A stretch of 64,000 nucleotides of DNA from Enterovibrio gelatinilyticus (GTDB lineage Bacteria > Pseudomonadota > Gammaproteobacteria > Enterobacterales > Vibrionaceae). Under the pieces are notes generated by a model. The model was not told where the DNA came from and did no database searches. It worked only from the letters and a program-made list of their open reading frames with translations. The stretch covers positions 1 to 64,000 of the forward strand of contig NZ_JAJUBC010000027.1 of the NCBI RefSeq assembly GCF_028683095.1, written 5' to 3'. The position numbers were made by a program, and so were the translations under genes. Positions 1 to 9,992 of this stretch are shown here, in pieces (positions within the stretch are counted from its first letter, which is position 1; the number at the start of each line of letters is the position of its first letter).

Positions 1-2
1 GT

Positions 3-233
3 TTGTATGTTCTTCTGAAAACTAAAGGATATACGCCGCACGCTGTCGCAACGCACCCGTCAATGTCAGAAGACGCGAGACTGCGTCTACAAAAGGCATT
101 TGTCATGTTGTCTGAAACACAAGAAGGAAGCCAAGCCCTTGAAAAATTGAAAATCAAAGGGTTTCAATCTGCCCAAGACGCCGATTGGGATGATGTTCGC
201 GAGCTCGATATTTCGGTGATCTCCCCCAAATAG
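3..233 (+). CDS. PhnD-like phosphate/phosphonate-type periplasmic binding protein, C-terminal fragment
   Basis: Only the last ~76 codons are inside the window; the gene begins upstream of base 1, so the apparent TTG start is not real. The tail (a GF-x-x-A-x-D-A-DW-DDVREL-D pattern near the end) resembles the C-terminus of PhnD-type substrate-binding proteins. The stop lies 3 bases before the start of a hybrid histidine kinase, so the two are almost certainly co-transcribed. In such pairs the binding protein commonly presents a ligand to the kinase instead of feeding a transporter; that role here is inference from context. Confidence 0.7.
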   Translation: MYVLLKTKGYTPHAVATHPSMSEDARLRLQKAFVMLSETQEGSQALEKLKIKGFQSAQDADWDDVRELDISVISPK

Positions 234-236
234 GAA

Positions 237-2909
237 ATGAAAAACAAAAAGACGATGACTTTTCGCCTCAAAACCATACTTGGCATCGCGATAATTGAAG
301 TCGTGTTGCTGGCAATACTGATTGCTTCTGGCATCGGATGGTTACGCGACTCAAACGAAAAACAAATCATCGCCAGCGGAGAACAGCTTACCAACACTTT
401 TGCCATTGCTGTTCGTGATGCCATCATCGCCACGGACTTGGCAAACCTTCGTTCATTTAGCCAAGAAGCAACGCGTAACCGCGACATTGCGTACATACGT
501 ATCTTCAATGACCAGCGTCAACTCTTAGCCCAATCTTCCATATTGCCCAGCGATGCAGTGGCGCCAAACTACAATCAACGTCCTTCCGAATCACCGGATG
601 GAATCTATGACATTCTTGCTAACATTACGATTGATGATTGGGCCGTCGGTCATATTGAGGTGGGGTTGGACGTTAGCGCTTTCAGCCAACTGCTCCATGA
701 CGCAAAAAAATACGCCATATCACTGGCATTGGTCGAAATGGTGCTTGTTGCATTGTTCTCGTTAGCATTTGGGTCGCTCCTAACTAAACAGCTTTTACAA
801 CTTCAACATGGTGCGATAGAGATTCAGAAAAATGGCCCAGGGATATCTGTTCCCGTCAAAGGTAACGATGAAGTGGCTCAAGTTTCACGCGCTTTCAACG
901 ACATGTCAGTGTCTTTGTCCAAAACTTATGAGGAGCTATCGATTGAGAAGAACAGGTACCAACAATTGGCTGTCCAAAACAAGCTGCTAGCTGACATTGT
1001 TGAACAGTCCCATGAAGCGTATTTGATCACCGATCTCAAAGGGAAAATAACGCATTCAAACAACGCTCTGAATACGTTAATCGGCCACCAAGAGGAAGAC
1101 ATCGTATCTCAACCGCTGACAACATTACTCTTTGGAAAACAAACAAGTATTGATGCTGCTTTTGATATTTCTGATGCCATGGAAGCGGGTGAAACGATTA
1201 CCATTGGGGCACTGTGCACGACCAAAGCAAACAAAACAATAAGGACAGAGATCAGTGCTTTTCCGATTTTGGACAGCACTGGAGCCATAGACCGGTACGC
1301 ATTTATTGTTCGTGACGTCAGTGAACGCCATCGCTTCGAACAAGAACTTAAACAAGCCGTTAGAAACGCCGAGCATGCAAACAGGATCAAATCTGAGTTC
1401 CTAGCCAATATGAGCCATGAGATCCGTACGCCAATGAATGGCATTGTTGGCATGTCCGAAATGCTCAATATGTCGACCTTAAGCAATGACCAGCGTAGTT
1501 ATATCAATATCATTAGAGGGTCCGCAAAAGACCTCCTTCAGTTGATCAATGACATTCTCGATTTTTCTAAAATTGAAGCCGGTAAATTCACGCTCAACAG
1601 CGCTCCTTTTTCTCTTCGGAACGCCATTGAAGATGTAACCACTTTATGTGCTTTCGCGGCATCGGAAAAAGAGCTATCACTCGTGATAGATATTCCTCCA
1701 ACACTCATTACTGATGTCACTGGCGATGAGCTGCGTATCCGTCAAATAATGAACAACTTGCTTGGTAATGCTGTCAAATTTACCGATCAAGGGTATATAA
1801 AAGTTGTTGTGACTGGTGAGTACAGCCAGCGAAAAGGCTATATCAATTTCACCATCAGCATTGAAGACACAGGCATTGGCATTCCCGAAGATAAACTAGA
1901 CCATGTGGTTAACGCTTTTGAACAGGTAGATGGAACAACCACAAGACGCTACGAAGGAACAGGATTAGGACTCTCGATTACCCAAGGATTACTTGTACTG
2001 AATGACAGCCGCTTGCACATTCAGTCCCAAGAAGGCATCGGTAGCCAATTTTCATTTACGCTTGCTCTGCCCTACATTCAACCAACGCAATCTGACGAAA
2101 ACGCATTAGGAGGTAAGCATATTGCGATTGTTAACACAGACCCACTTCATCGGCCGATTTTGGATCGCTATTTCGTTCACTGGGGCGCAATGTTCACTTA
2201 TCTCACTGCTGTCGAGGACATTCCGCATAGTCGATTAAACTTCGATGCCGCCGTGGTAATGCTTTCAAACGATGATGAATGGAAGGACACCGACAACTGC
2301 CCCGTTGTTGGAGTGGTCACTGAACTCAAACAGATTCAACGTGTGAGTGAGTGCTCCAACCCCCATATGGTTTCCAAGCCATTGCGCATGGGTCAATTAC
2401 TCACTGAACTGCGTGAGGCTGTGAACGAGCTGAACCCTTCAACAAGAAGCCAACCTGGAATCACGCTATCCGCTGGCACTGATGCCAATGCCATCCTCGA
2501 GCCGCTACCTTTTTTGAAAACACTGTCGATCGCTGTGGTGGATGACATTGAATATAACCGAGATGTCATTCGTCTCTATCTGTCAGAGATTGCAGATAAC
2601 ATCCAATATTTTGATGATGGGCGAGACGTCATTGCTCACTACAAACAAGGCCATTTCGACATTTTGATCACCGACGTTTCCATGCCATACATTGATGGTT
2701 ATGAAATCACCCAGCAAATCCGCACGTTCGAGAAAGAGCATGATTTGCCCGCTCTCTTCATCATTGGCCTCTCAGCACATGCAAACTCGAGCGACTTCAA
2801 GTTAGCAGAAGAGGCGGGTATGAACACCTATCTCACCAAGCCAATCATTCGCGCCGACCTTCTCCAAGTTCTTGGTGAGGTAGCATCGCAACTCATCGAC
2901 GAGCAGTAA
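237..2909 (+). CDS. hybrid sensor histidine kinase (TM-sensor-TM-HAMP-PAS-HisKA-HATPase-REC)
   Basis: Inner-membrane sensor kinase of 890 residues. Visible order: transmembrane segment ~12-35, periplasmic domain ~36-158, second membrane segment ~160-182, HAMP ~183-235, PAS ~250-370, HisKA with phospho-acceptor His394 in an [10 protein letters not shown] motif, HATPase with a DTGIGI box and GTGLGL box, then a receiver-like stretch ~640-735 that lacks the phospho-acceptor context, and a proper C-terminal receiver with Asp813 (ITDVSMP) and a TKP lysine. No Hpt domain is present, so phosphotransfer must continue to a separate Hpt or regulator. It follows a PhnD-like binding protein by 3 bases, suggesting that protein is its periplasmic input. 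Family assignment is firm; the signal is unknown. Confidence 0.93.
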   Translation: MKNKKTMTFRLKTILGIAIIEVVLLAILIASGIGWLRDSNEKQIIASGEQLTNTFAIAVRDAIIATDLANLRSFSQEATRNRDIAYIRIFNDQRQLLAQSSILPSDAVAPNYNQRPSESPDGIYDILANITIDDWAVGHIEVGLDVSAFSQLLHDAKKYAISLALVEMVLVALFSLAFGSLLTKQLLQLQHGAIEIQKNGPGISVPVKGNDEVAQVSRAFNDMSVSLSKTYEELSIEKNRYQQLAVQNKLLADIVEQSHEAYLITDLKGKITHSNNALNTLIGHQEEDIVSQPLTTLLFGKQTSIDAAFDISDAMEAGETITIGALCTTKANKTIRTEISAFPILDSTGAIDRYAFIVRDVSERHRFEQELKQAVRNAEHANRIKSEFLANMSHEIRTPMNGIVGMSEMLNMSTLSNDQRSYINIIRGSAKDLLQLINDILDFSKIEAGKFTLNSAPFSLRNAIEDVTTLCAFAASEKELSLVIDIPPTLITDVTGDELRIRQIMNNLLGNAVKFTDQGYIKVVVTGEYSQRKGYINFTISIEDTGIGIPEDKLDHVVNAFEQVDGTTTRRYEGTGLGLSITQGLLVLNDSRLHIQSQEGIGSQFSFTLALPYIQPTQSDENALGGKHIAIVNTDPLHRPILDRYFVHWGAMFTYLTAVEDIPHSRLNFDAAVVMLSNDDEWKDTDNCPVVGVVTELKQIQRVSECSNPHMVSKPLRMGQLLTELREAVNELNPSTRSQPGITLSAGTDANAILEPLPFLKTLSIAVVDDIEYNRDVIRLYLSEIADNIQYFDDGRDVIAHYKQGHFDILITDVSMPYIDGYEITQQIRTFEKEHDLPALFIIGLSAHANSSDFKLAEEAGMNTYLTKPIIRADLLQVLGEVASQLIDEQ

Positions 2910-2911
2910 CA

Positions 2912-2949
2912 AAACAGGGGGTAACGGGACGATGCCTTACCCCCTGTTT
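2912..2949. terminator. bidirectional hairpin between convergent genes
   Basis: Perfect inverted repeat AAACAGGGGGTAA (2912-2924) / TTACCCCCTGTTT (2937-2949) in the short gap between the convergent kinase and fructokinase genes. The arm itself ends in TTT on the plus strand and TTTTG on the minus strand, so it can serve both. Confidence 0.8.
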
Positions 2950-3008
2950 CCACTTCATTTGGCCATTCCTTTAAGAAACCAAATCGCACTACGTTGGCGC
3001 AATATCTT

Positions 3009-3956
3009 CTATGGCGCACTTTTACCAATAAATCGCTCCAAACTCGGTAAATCAGGTAATGCCGTCATCGCCCCTTTTTGAGTCGTCGCCAACGCGCCAC
3101 AGGCATTCGCCCATATAACGGCCTCCTCAACGACCTCTTTGTTAACACCTTGTGCAGTTTTCCAATCTTCCGCATTGGCTAAGTATGCAAGTAGCCCACC
3201 CACAAAAGCATCTCCTGCCCCTGTAGTATCGACAGGTTTTACTGCTGTACCAGAAATCAGCGTTTGCTCTCCCCCTTGCACCAACAATGCGCCCTTCGCA
3301 CTTTGTGTCACCAAAATCAAAGGAATGCTTAACGCAATGACATCTTCTAATGCTGAATCAAACTCGTCTTTTTGCGTCAAAAACAACAATTCATCATCTG
3401 AAAACTTCACCACATCCGCCATAGCGACCGCTTGCATCACAGTGGGAATAATCTCTTGCGGATCTCGCCATACTTCTTCACGCAAATTGGGGTCAAACGA
3501 CACGCAGCCTCCAGCTGCTTTCACAGCTGCCATCGCCTCAAAGGTAGTACTCCGACTAGGCTCATTCGCCAAAGAAATCGAGCAAGTATGCAGCCAGTCA
3601 CCTTTATAAAAGACAGGAACATCTCCTGATGTCATAAACTGATCAGCACTCGGTTTTACCATAAAGGTAAAACTCCGCTCACCGTTGGCATCGAGATCAA
3701 CCACTACGGTTGAGGTACGCTGATCTGGATCCAGCACTAAATCATCGACACTCACATTTTCTTGTTTAAGCGTATCAGCCAGAAAACGACCAAATGGATC
3801 ATCGCCGACACGACCAAAGAACCCCACATTGCCGCCAAGACGAGCAACACCTACAGCAACATTAGCGGGTGCACCACCAGGACACTTCAAGTACGTCATC
3901 TCAGTATCAGGGATCAAATCCACAACCGCATCACCGGTCAACCACACTTTGCTCAT
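3009..3956 (-). CDS. scrK: PfkB-family fructokinase (ScrK / aminoimidazole riboside kinase group)
   Basis: Cytosolic sugar kinase of 315 residues, predicted to phosphorylate fructose. It shows the N-terminal PfkB signature (CPGGAPANVAVGVARLGG), and the C-terminal signature DTTGAGDAFVGGLL with the catalytic Asp. The ending GAMTALPDLPSLERF resembles enteric and vibrio members of this group. The open frame extends 61 codons further upstream, but the MSKVWL start is preferred: AGGAG lies 10 bases before it, the conserved family N-terminus begins there, and the ATG four codons upstream almost touches the AGGAG. No sucrose permease or hydrolase is adjacent, so sucrose use is not shown; aminoimidazole riboside kinase is an alternative function within the same subfamily. 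Confidence 0.85.
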   Translation of the reverse strand: MSKVWLTGDAVVDLIPDTEMTYLKCPGGAPANVAVGVARLGGNVGFFGRVGDDPFGRFLADTLKQENVSVDDLVLDPDQRTSTVVVDLDANGERSFTFMVKPSADQFMTSGDVPVFYKGDWLHTCSISLANEPSRSTTFEAMAAVKAAGGCVSFDPNLREEVWRDPQEIIPTVMQAVAMADVVKFSDDELLFLTQKDEFDSALEDVIALSIPLILVTQSAKGALLVQGGEQTLISGTAVKPVDTTGAGDAFVGGLLAYLANAEDWKTAQGVNKEVVEEAVIWANACGALATTQKGAMTALPDLPSLERFIGKSAP

Positions 3957-4209
3957 TCTATTCATTCTCCTAAGTGCACTCTGCTTCACGTCATAGACTA
4001 CTTTCCGCTCATTATTTGAGGATGCAATGGTTCGAAGCGATACCTCGACTGCATGAGGAAAAATAGCAGCCACAAAGCCATGAAGATAGAGAAGAAAAGT
4101 ATACCAATGGCGTACAAAAAGTATTTTTGGGGAAAGCAAATCGGAAAATGGAGAGAAAGCTAATGCATCAAGAAACGTAAAAAGCTATCGAGGGGTAATT
4201 TAAGACGGA

Positions 4210-4235
4210 GAATACTGGCGTTTGAGCCAGTATTC
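4210..4235. terminator. hairpin downstream of nfeD
   Basis: Perfect 10-base stem GAATACTGGC / GCCAGTATTC with a 6-base loop, lying ~80 bases past the nfeD stop. There is no clear T-run on the minus strand, so it may be a Rho-dependent end or an RNA-stabilising stem. The rest of 3957-4313 (the leader of the fructokinase gene and the tail of the nfeD transcript) shows no gene I can support. Confidence 0.45.
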
Positions 4236-4313
4236 CCCAATATTCTAAAACCGTATGTGTGTATCGCTCATGCAAAATGGCGATAGATGTACACCGCTCA
4301 ACGAAGCTATGAC

Positions 4314-4808
4314 TTACTCAGCCGTACCTTCAACTGGTTCAACGGTAAATTTCCCCACATCAACCGCCACCACTTTAACCGACGCTCCAGTAGGCAGTGT
4401 CATATTGTGGTGAGGCGATGCGAGCACGAGTTTCCAACTGACCCCTGAATATCGCACAGTGCCTGGGTGACTCGCGTCTAGTTCAGCGTCCAACACAAAA
4501 TTCAGTCCGATCAAATCACTGTGAATATTGTATTCACGCTTGATCGTTTTCTGAGAATTCTTCATTGGTAGCCACAACGCAGCCGTTAACACCCCCGCTC
4601 CAATACCAGACGCAGCGACCACGCCAGATACCGTAGCAGGTAAAACCCCAAACCAGACCAATACACCAGTAGTCACGGTGGATAAACCCAACGCCAGCAA
4701 AACAATGGTCGACAACCCAAGCAGCCAGACTTCCACGATCAAAAACACCAAGCCCATGATCACAGTTACTTCAGCCAGATTTTCTTGAATATACGCCATC
4801 ACATCCAT
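4314..4808 (-). CDS. NfeD-family membrane protein (YbbJ-like)
   Basis: Membrane protein of 164 residues: hydrophobic segments at about 13-30, 33-55 and 58-80, then a soluble C-terminal OB-fold type domain (~95-160) containing G-x-V-R-Y-S-G-V-S-W. NfeD proteins are partners of SPFH/stomatin-family proteins and are thought to organise membrane microdomains. Its ATG overlaps the stop codon of the upstream SPFH gene by one base, so the pair is translationally coupled. Family call is firm; the physiological role is not known. Confidence 0.85.
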   Translation of the reverse strand: MDVMAYIQENLAEVTVIMGLVFLIVEVWLLGLSTIVLLALGLSTVTTGVLVWFGVLPATVSGVVAASGIGAGVLTAALWLPMKNSQKTIKREYNIHSDLIGLNFVLDAELDASHPGTVRYSGVSWKLVLASPHHNMTLPTGASVKVVAVDVGKFTVEPVEGTAE

Positions 4809-5755
4809 TATTTTTTGCCTGCATTCAAAGTGTTAATAATGCTCATTGCCTCAGCAACGACACCCGCCGCGCTTGATTGGCTGTCGGGTAGTAGCACCAC
4901 TGACGACTCTTTCGCAATCGCTTTTTTGGCTTCAATGGCTTTAACTGCAAGATCCAATTGAATCGCCTTTTGACCTTCTTCCGTTGACGCGGTGCGACCG
5001 ACCACTTCCAGAGCTTCAGCTTGTGCCTGTGCAACGGCAAGAATCGCTTGTGCTTCACCTTCAGCTTGTAGAATCTGTTCAGATTTTTCTGCTTCAGCCG
5101 CTAATACGCGAGCTTGTTTATGACCTTCTGCCACGTTAATTTCCGACTGGCGTGCACCCTCAGACTCAAGGATAACTGCACGTTTTTCACGCTCAGCTTT
5201 CATTTGACGCTCCATCGCATCCAAAACAGAACGCGGTGGATCAATGTCTTTAATTTCATAACGTAGCACTTGTACACCCCAAGGAAGCGCCGCTTCGTTG
5301 ATGGCAGAAACAATTGCAGTGTTCAAACTTTCACGTTCTTCAAACGTTTTATCCAATTCCATGCGACCAATTTCAGAACGCATTGACGTTTGAGCTAATT
5401 GTGTGACAGAGAAAATATAGTCATCTACGCCATAACATGCCTTCACAGGATCAACAACTTTGATGTAAAGCACACCATCGACAATCAATGAAATGTTGTC
5501 TCGAGTAATCGCGGATTGACTCGGCACATCAAACGCTTGCTCTTTCAATGTTCGAACATAGCCGACACGATCAATAAACGGCACAAGGAAATTAAGCCCT
5601 GCCTCCATGGTTTTATTGTATTTCCCAAAACGCTCGATCACATATGCCGTATTTTGAGGTACAAACTTCACCGCAGATCGCAGGAAGATAACCACAAGCA
5701 CAGCCAGAATGACCCATGTATTTAGTAGAAGCGGTAACAACGTAAAAACGTCCAT
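4808..5755 (-). CDS. qmcA: SPFH/band-7 protein, paraslipin (QmcA-like)
   Basis: 315-residue membrane-anchored stomatin relative. N-terminal membrane segment ~7-27, SPFH core beginning with VPQNTAYVIERFGKY, and a long charged, Ala/Glu-rich helix ~175-260 (EREKRAVILESEGARQSEIN) typical of oligomerising SPFH proteins. E. coli QmcA has the same length class and is likewise paired with an NfeD partner (YbbJ); here nfeD follows with a one-base overlap. Expected to form large rings at the inner membrane and influence protease or microdomain function. Confidence 0.85.
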   Translation of the reverse strand: MDVFTLLPLLLNTWVILAVLVVIFLRSAVKFVPQNTAYVIERFGKYNKTMEAGLNFLVPFIDRVGYVRTLKEQAFDVPSQSAITRDNISLIVDGVLYIKVVDPVKACYGVDDYIFSVTQLAQTSMRSEIGRMELDKTFEERESLNTAIVSAINEAALPWGVQVLRYEIKDIDPPRSVLDAMERQMKAEREKRAVILESEGARQSEINVAEGHKQARVLAAEAEKSEQILQAEGEAQAILAVAQAQAEALEVVGRTASTEEGQKAIQLDLAVKAIEAKKAIAKESSVVLLPDSQSSAAGVVAEAMSIINTLNAGKK

Positions 5756-5951
5756 TGAAAATCCTCATAACCATTTGAAATCTGAGTCCATCATAACGAA
5801 TGGATTCGACTACAAAAGCATCAATCTGTGCAAAATGGGACTCGACCTCGATTATTAAAGAAAGAACTGTTTGCAAGACGACAGCATGGTGCATGAACTT
5901 TTGTTGAGGGCTGAGTTGATACGCGGAAAAGTGAGGCTGACAAGTTAGAAG

Positions 5952-5990
5952 AGAGAAGAGAGCTTATGAAGATGCCAACATCTCTTCTCT
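5952..5990. terminator. hairpin downstream of mak
   Basis: Perfect inverted repeat AGAGAAGAGA / TCTCTTCTCT separated by 19 bases, about 50 bases past the mak stop codon and before the qmcA promoter region. Followed by AT-rich sequence. Likely a transcript end for mak; no strong T-run on the minus strand. The remainder of 5756-6040 holds no supported gene. Confidence 0.4.
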
Positions 5991-6040
5991 ATATTTAATA
6001 TTATTTAATATTGGCTAGTTAATTGTCGGGTATAACAACA

Positions 6041-6946
6041 TCACCAAAGCCACGCCGCACCTCGAACGCCACTCGAGTCGCCGTATTTTGCTTTGAGTAC
6101 TGGTGTTGCACACTCGCCACCTAGCACCCACTTAGACATCAATTTCGGGACATTAGTATAAAGGCGCTCGACATTTGACATACCACCGCCAAGAACGATC
6201 ACATCAGGGTCAATAAGGTTAACAACTGATGCAAGCGCACGGGCCAAGCGATCTTCATAGCGCTGAATGCAAGCTTCTGCTTCAACATCACCTTGAACAG
6301 CCAGTTGAACAATGTCCGCACCACGTAAGGTTTGTGAAGTCATCAGCGCAAAGTCTTTCCAAAAACCGGTTCCGGAGATAAACACCTCCATACAACCAGG
6401 CTTACCACAATAACAGGGAGTCAACTCGGCGTGATTGGTATCCACTTCATTTTGCCAAGGCAGTGGATTGTGCCCCCATTCCCCAGCCACACCATTGCCA
6501 CCAACATGAACCCGCCCATCAATGGCAAAACCCCCACCACACCCAGTGCCAATAATGACACCAAATACGACGTGTTTATCGGCGCCAGCACCATCAACAG
6601 CTTCCGACACCGCGAAGCAATTGGCATCATTCGCTATGCGTACTTCTCGACCCAACAATCGGCCTAGATCGACATCGAGTGCTTGCCCATTAAGCCACAC
6701 TGAATTGGCATTTTTAACCAAACCAGTGACTGGTGATAACGTGCCAGGAATACCTAACCCCACGGTGCATGGCTCACCCACCGCTTTTTCAGCATCGTCC
6801 ACAAGCCCTTTAATGGCCTGCAAAGTACCTTGATAATCATGTTGAGGTGTAAGGACTCTCTGTCGAAAAACTTCTTCGCCAGAATCCGTCATCGCCATAA
6901 CCTCAATTTTAGTGCCGCCCAGATCTAAACCTATTTTCACAATCAT
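6041..6946 (-). CDS. mak: ROK-family fructokinase (Mak)
   Basis: Cytosolic fructose/mannose kinase of ~300 residues, closely resembling E. coli Mak along its length. Visible: N-terminal phosphate-binding DLGGTK, catalytic-region [27 protein letters not shown], the zinc motif [12 protein letters not shown], and the ending [12 protein letters not shown]. Start: GGAGG touches the ATG at 6944-6946 directly, whereas a GTG six bases further in (6938-6940) has ideal spacing and gives a protein starting VKIGLDLGG like its relatives; the GTG may be the true start. It is transcribed alone, separated from qmcA by a hairpin. It is the second fructose-kinase-like gene within 4 kb, of an unrelated fold to the PfkB enzyme at 3009-3956. 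Confidence 0.9.
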   Translation of the reverse strand: MIVKIGLDLGGTKIEVMAMTDSGEEVFRQRVLTPQHDYQGTLQAIKGLVDDAEKAVGEPCTVGLGIPGTLSPVTGLVKNANSVWLNGQALDVDLGRLLGREVRIANDANCFAVSEAVDGAGADKHVVFGVIIGTGCGGGFAIDGRVHVGGNGVAGEWGHNPLPWQNEVDTNHAELTPCYCGKPGCMEVFISGTGFWKDFALMTSQTLRGADIVQLAVQGDVEAEACIQRYEDRLARALASVVNLIDPDVIVLGGGMSNVERLYTNVPKLMSKWVLGGECATPVLKAKYGDSSGVRGAAWLW

Positions 6947-7776
<830 letters not shown>

Positions 7777-7799
7777 TTTTTCTAATCGCAGAGAATTTA

Positions 7800-7826
7800 A
7801 AAGGACGCTCTTGAGCGTCCTTTCTT
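7800..7826 (+). terminator. Rho-independent terminator of the cold-shock gene
   Basis: AAAGGACGCTC / GAGCGTCCTTT inverted repeat immediately after the stop codon, followed by a pyrimidine-rich tail. Confidence 0.85.
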
Positions 7827-7950
7827 CGTTTTAGTCACGTAGCCAACCACTGCACCGCACACTCCTCTTTCAACAAACATCGCAATTTTGTACAAAAATT
7901 TGTGACGGCCTTGCTTTATACTTTAAGCATTATGACGAGATAGGCCTGCA

Positions 7951-8775
7951 ATGGAACATGCAAAATTTGACGCTTCCCCTTTGCTTGGCGGGTTAGAAAT
8001 ACTCCAAGCAACCTATGAGAAGCAGGCGTTTTCACGCCACACACATGAAGGATACACTGTCGGTGTTATTCGTCATGGTGCACAGCGCTTTTGGCGCAAT
8101 GGTGGTTATCATATCGCACCAACGAGTAGCATTATCTTGGTCAATGCCGATCAAATTCATGATGGGCATTCAGCCAGTGAAGGGGGCTGGACATACGAAG
8201 CCATGTACCCGACCGAAGCACAATTCGACGCCGTTACAAAAGACCTAGGGCTAGCGTCAACTACCCCTTATTTTCCCTATGCTGTTGAGCAAGATCCCAA
8301 GCTCTCCCACCAACTTCTGACACTGTTTTCATTGCTACGTAACTCTGAAGACACCTTACTCACGGAGACTTATGCGCATCATTTATTGCTCACTCTGACG
8401 TGTCGATTCAATAAGCGTCCACAGCTACCGAAAGACATCGCAAAAATCGCCCCTCAACTCGAACTGGTCAGAGAGTATTTACATCAGCATGCAAGCGACA
8501 CGGTGAGTCTTGAAACCCTCAGTACACTGTCTGGTATTAGCCCCTATCATCTGGTTAGGCAATTTAAATCGCGGTTCGGTTTACCGCCTCATGCTTACCA
8601 AATTCAACAGCGCATTCGTCTTGCTCAATCCATGCTAAAAAATGGTTTCTCTCTCGTTGACTGCGCTGTATCTAGCGGGTTCCACGACCAAAGCCATTTA
8701 CATCGCCACTTTCGCCGCACCATTGGCGTCACACCAAAACAGTATCAGCGCGCAATATCATCCAAGTTTTCTTGA
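7951..8775 (+). CDS. AraC-family transcriptional regulator with cupin-like sensor domain
   Basis: 274 residues: N-terminal AraC-type ligand-binding domain (~15-155; includes FSRHTHEGYTVGVI and the HDGH stretch) and C-terminal double helix-turn-helix ~170-270 (SLETLSTLSGISPYHLVRQFK, second helix in DCAVSSGFHDQSHLHRHFR). The ending GVTPKQYQ is characteristic. It lies 50 bases upstream of an azlCD exporter pair on the same strand; the usual arrangement of such regulators with LysE/AzlC-type exporters makes control of that pair the likely job. Ligand unknown, perhaps an amino acid. Confidence 0.9.
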   Translation: MEHAKFDASPLLGGLEILQATYEKQAFSRHTHEGYTVGVIRHGAQRFWRNGGYHIAPTSSIILVNADQIHDGHSASEGGWTYEAMYPTEAQFDAVTKDLGLASTTPYFPYAVEQDPKLSHQLLTLFSLLRNSEDTLLTETYAHHLLLTLTCRFNKRPQLPKDIAKIAPQLELVREYLHQHASDTVSLETLSTLSGISPYHLVRQFKSRFGLPPHAYQIQQRIRLAQSMLKNGFSLVDCAVSSGFHDQSHLHRHFRRTIGVTPKQYQRAISSKFS

Positions 8776-8825
8776 TCCTCTTTTGATAAAACACAAATTA
8801 CGTTGTTTTAACAAAAGAGATAAAC

Positions 8826-9563
8826 ATGCAAAAGGAACTTCCCGTGTCTCGCCCAAACTCTCATCTCTGGCTTCGTGCCTGCGCCGATATGCTGCCCCTC
8901 AGCCTAGCTGTACTGCCATGGGGGGTATTATGTGGTTCTTTAGGTATTCAGGCTGGGCTAACTCCATGGCAAGCGCAAGCGATGTCATTACTTGTCTTCG
9001 CAGGAGCGGCGCAGCTTTCTGGCGTCACTATGATTGCTGCAGGTACGCCAATAAGTACGCTGTTTGGTACCACGTTTGTGATTAGCGCAAGGCACTTACT
9101 CTACTCAGTGAATCTTCGCCAACACATTCAAGTTCTCCCTCTACGATGGCGATTGGCGCTGGGGTTTGTGCTAACGGATGAAATGTACGCAGTTAGTGCG
9201 GTCCACACCGAAAAAACAGGCCATTTTGATCACTACTACGCGTTGATCAGCGGGGTCTTTTTTTACATTTGCTGGAACCTTGCCACCTTGGTGGGCGTCC
9301 TCGGGGGGAAGCAATTCGATAATATTGAAGAGCTTGGGCTAGAATTTGCCATCGCTGCCACTTTCATCGCACTGGTTATTCCGACAATAAAAGATATTCC
9401 GATCTTGGTGAGTGTGGTGGTATCTGCTATCGCCATTGTTCTCCTCACCCTTGTAGGAATCAGTAATGCACTGATTGTTGCCGCAATCATCGGAATGGTG
9501 TCGGGCTTTGTCTGCGAAAGCCTTATTTCCAAGAGAAAATCGGTCATGGAGGATAAACAATGA
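8826..9563 (+). CDS. azlC: AzlC-family branched-chain amino-acid exporter, large subunit
   Basis: Inner-membrane protein of 245 residues with multiple hydrophobic segments. The region containing PWGVLCGSLGIQAGLTPWQA and FAGAAQLSGVTMIAAG is the AzlC family core. AzlC works with the small AzlD protein to export branched-chain amino acids or related compounds (YgaZ/YgaH type). Its stop overlaps the azlD start by four bases (ATGA). The ribosome site before the ATG at 8826 is weak; a GTG at 8844, preceded by AAAGGAAC, is an alternative start. Substrate not provable from sequence. Confidence 0.88.
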   Translation: MQKELPVSRPNSHLWLRACADMLPLSLAVLPWGVLCGSLGIQAGLTPWQAQAMSLLVFAGAAQLSGVTMIAAGTPISTLFGTTFVISARHLLYSVNLRQHIQVLPLRWRLALGFVLTDEMYAVSAVHTEKTGHFDHYYALISGVFFYICWNLATLVGVLGGKQFDNIEELGLEFAIAATFIALVIPTIKDIPILVSVVVSAIAIVLLTLVGISNALIVAAIIGMVSGFVCESLISKRKSVMEDKQ

Positions 9564-9865
9564 ACACATGGTCTTTGATCATCGGCATGGCGTGTATTAC
9601 GTTTTCGGTACGCTATTTTTTCCTTTCCAAGAGTGTTCCTTTTCGCGTTACCCCCGTGATGCAGCGTATTTTAAAATACAGTGCGCCCGCCGTGCTAACG
9701 TCATTAGCGGTTCCTTTCTTGGTTTTTCCGCAAGAAGAGTTATTTGTCTCATACCAAAACCCGTTTTTAATTGCAGGAGTCTTTGTGTGTGTGCTTAGCC
9801 TCCTTCGCTTAAACACATTAACTACGGTTGTTATTTCTATGATTTTCTTTTGGTTTATTCGATAA
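9560..9865 (+). CDS. azlD: AzlD-family small exporter subunit
   Basis: 101-residue membrane protein with about four hydrophobic segments (near 4-21, 35-55, 62-80 and 82-100), the size and pattern of AzlD/YgaH partners. Translationally coupled to azlC through an ATGA overlap. Needed with AzlC for export activity in characterised pairs. Confidence 0.85.
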   Translation: MNTWSLIIGMACITFSVRYFFLSKSVPFRVTPVMQRILKYSAPAVLTSLAVPFLVFPQEELFVSYQNPFLIAGVFVCVLSLLRLNTLTTVVISMIFFWFIR

Positions 9866-9910
9866 CATCATCAGAACGGGATACTCCTCAAACACCAAAA
9901 AAATAGTTAT

Positions 9911-9924
9911 GAGACATATGTCTC
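9911..9924. promoter_or_regulatory. palindrome in the promoter region of the receiver-hemerythrin gene
   Basis: Perfect 14-base palindrome GAGACATATGTCTC about 70 bases upstream of the next gene, followed by AT-rich sequence with a plausible -10 (TATAGG or TATATAG near 9945-9965). Probably a dimeric regulator site; the binding protein is unknown. Confidence 0.4.
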
Positions 9925-9992
9925 TTTTATTGAAAAATCAGCAATATAGGCTATCTCTTATATAGTGAAATGTAATTTATTGGGAACCCCAG

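Noticed and set aside
5613-5894. Minus-strand frame overlapping the start of qmcA
   Set aside because: Out of frame with the well-supported SPFH gene, with no recognisable product or ribosome site.
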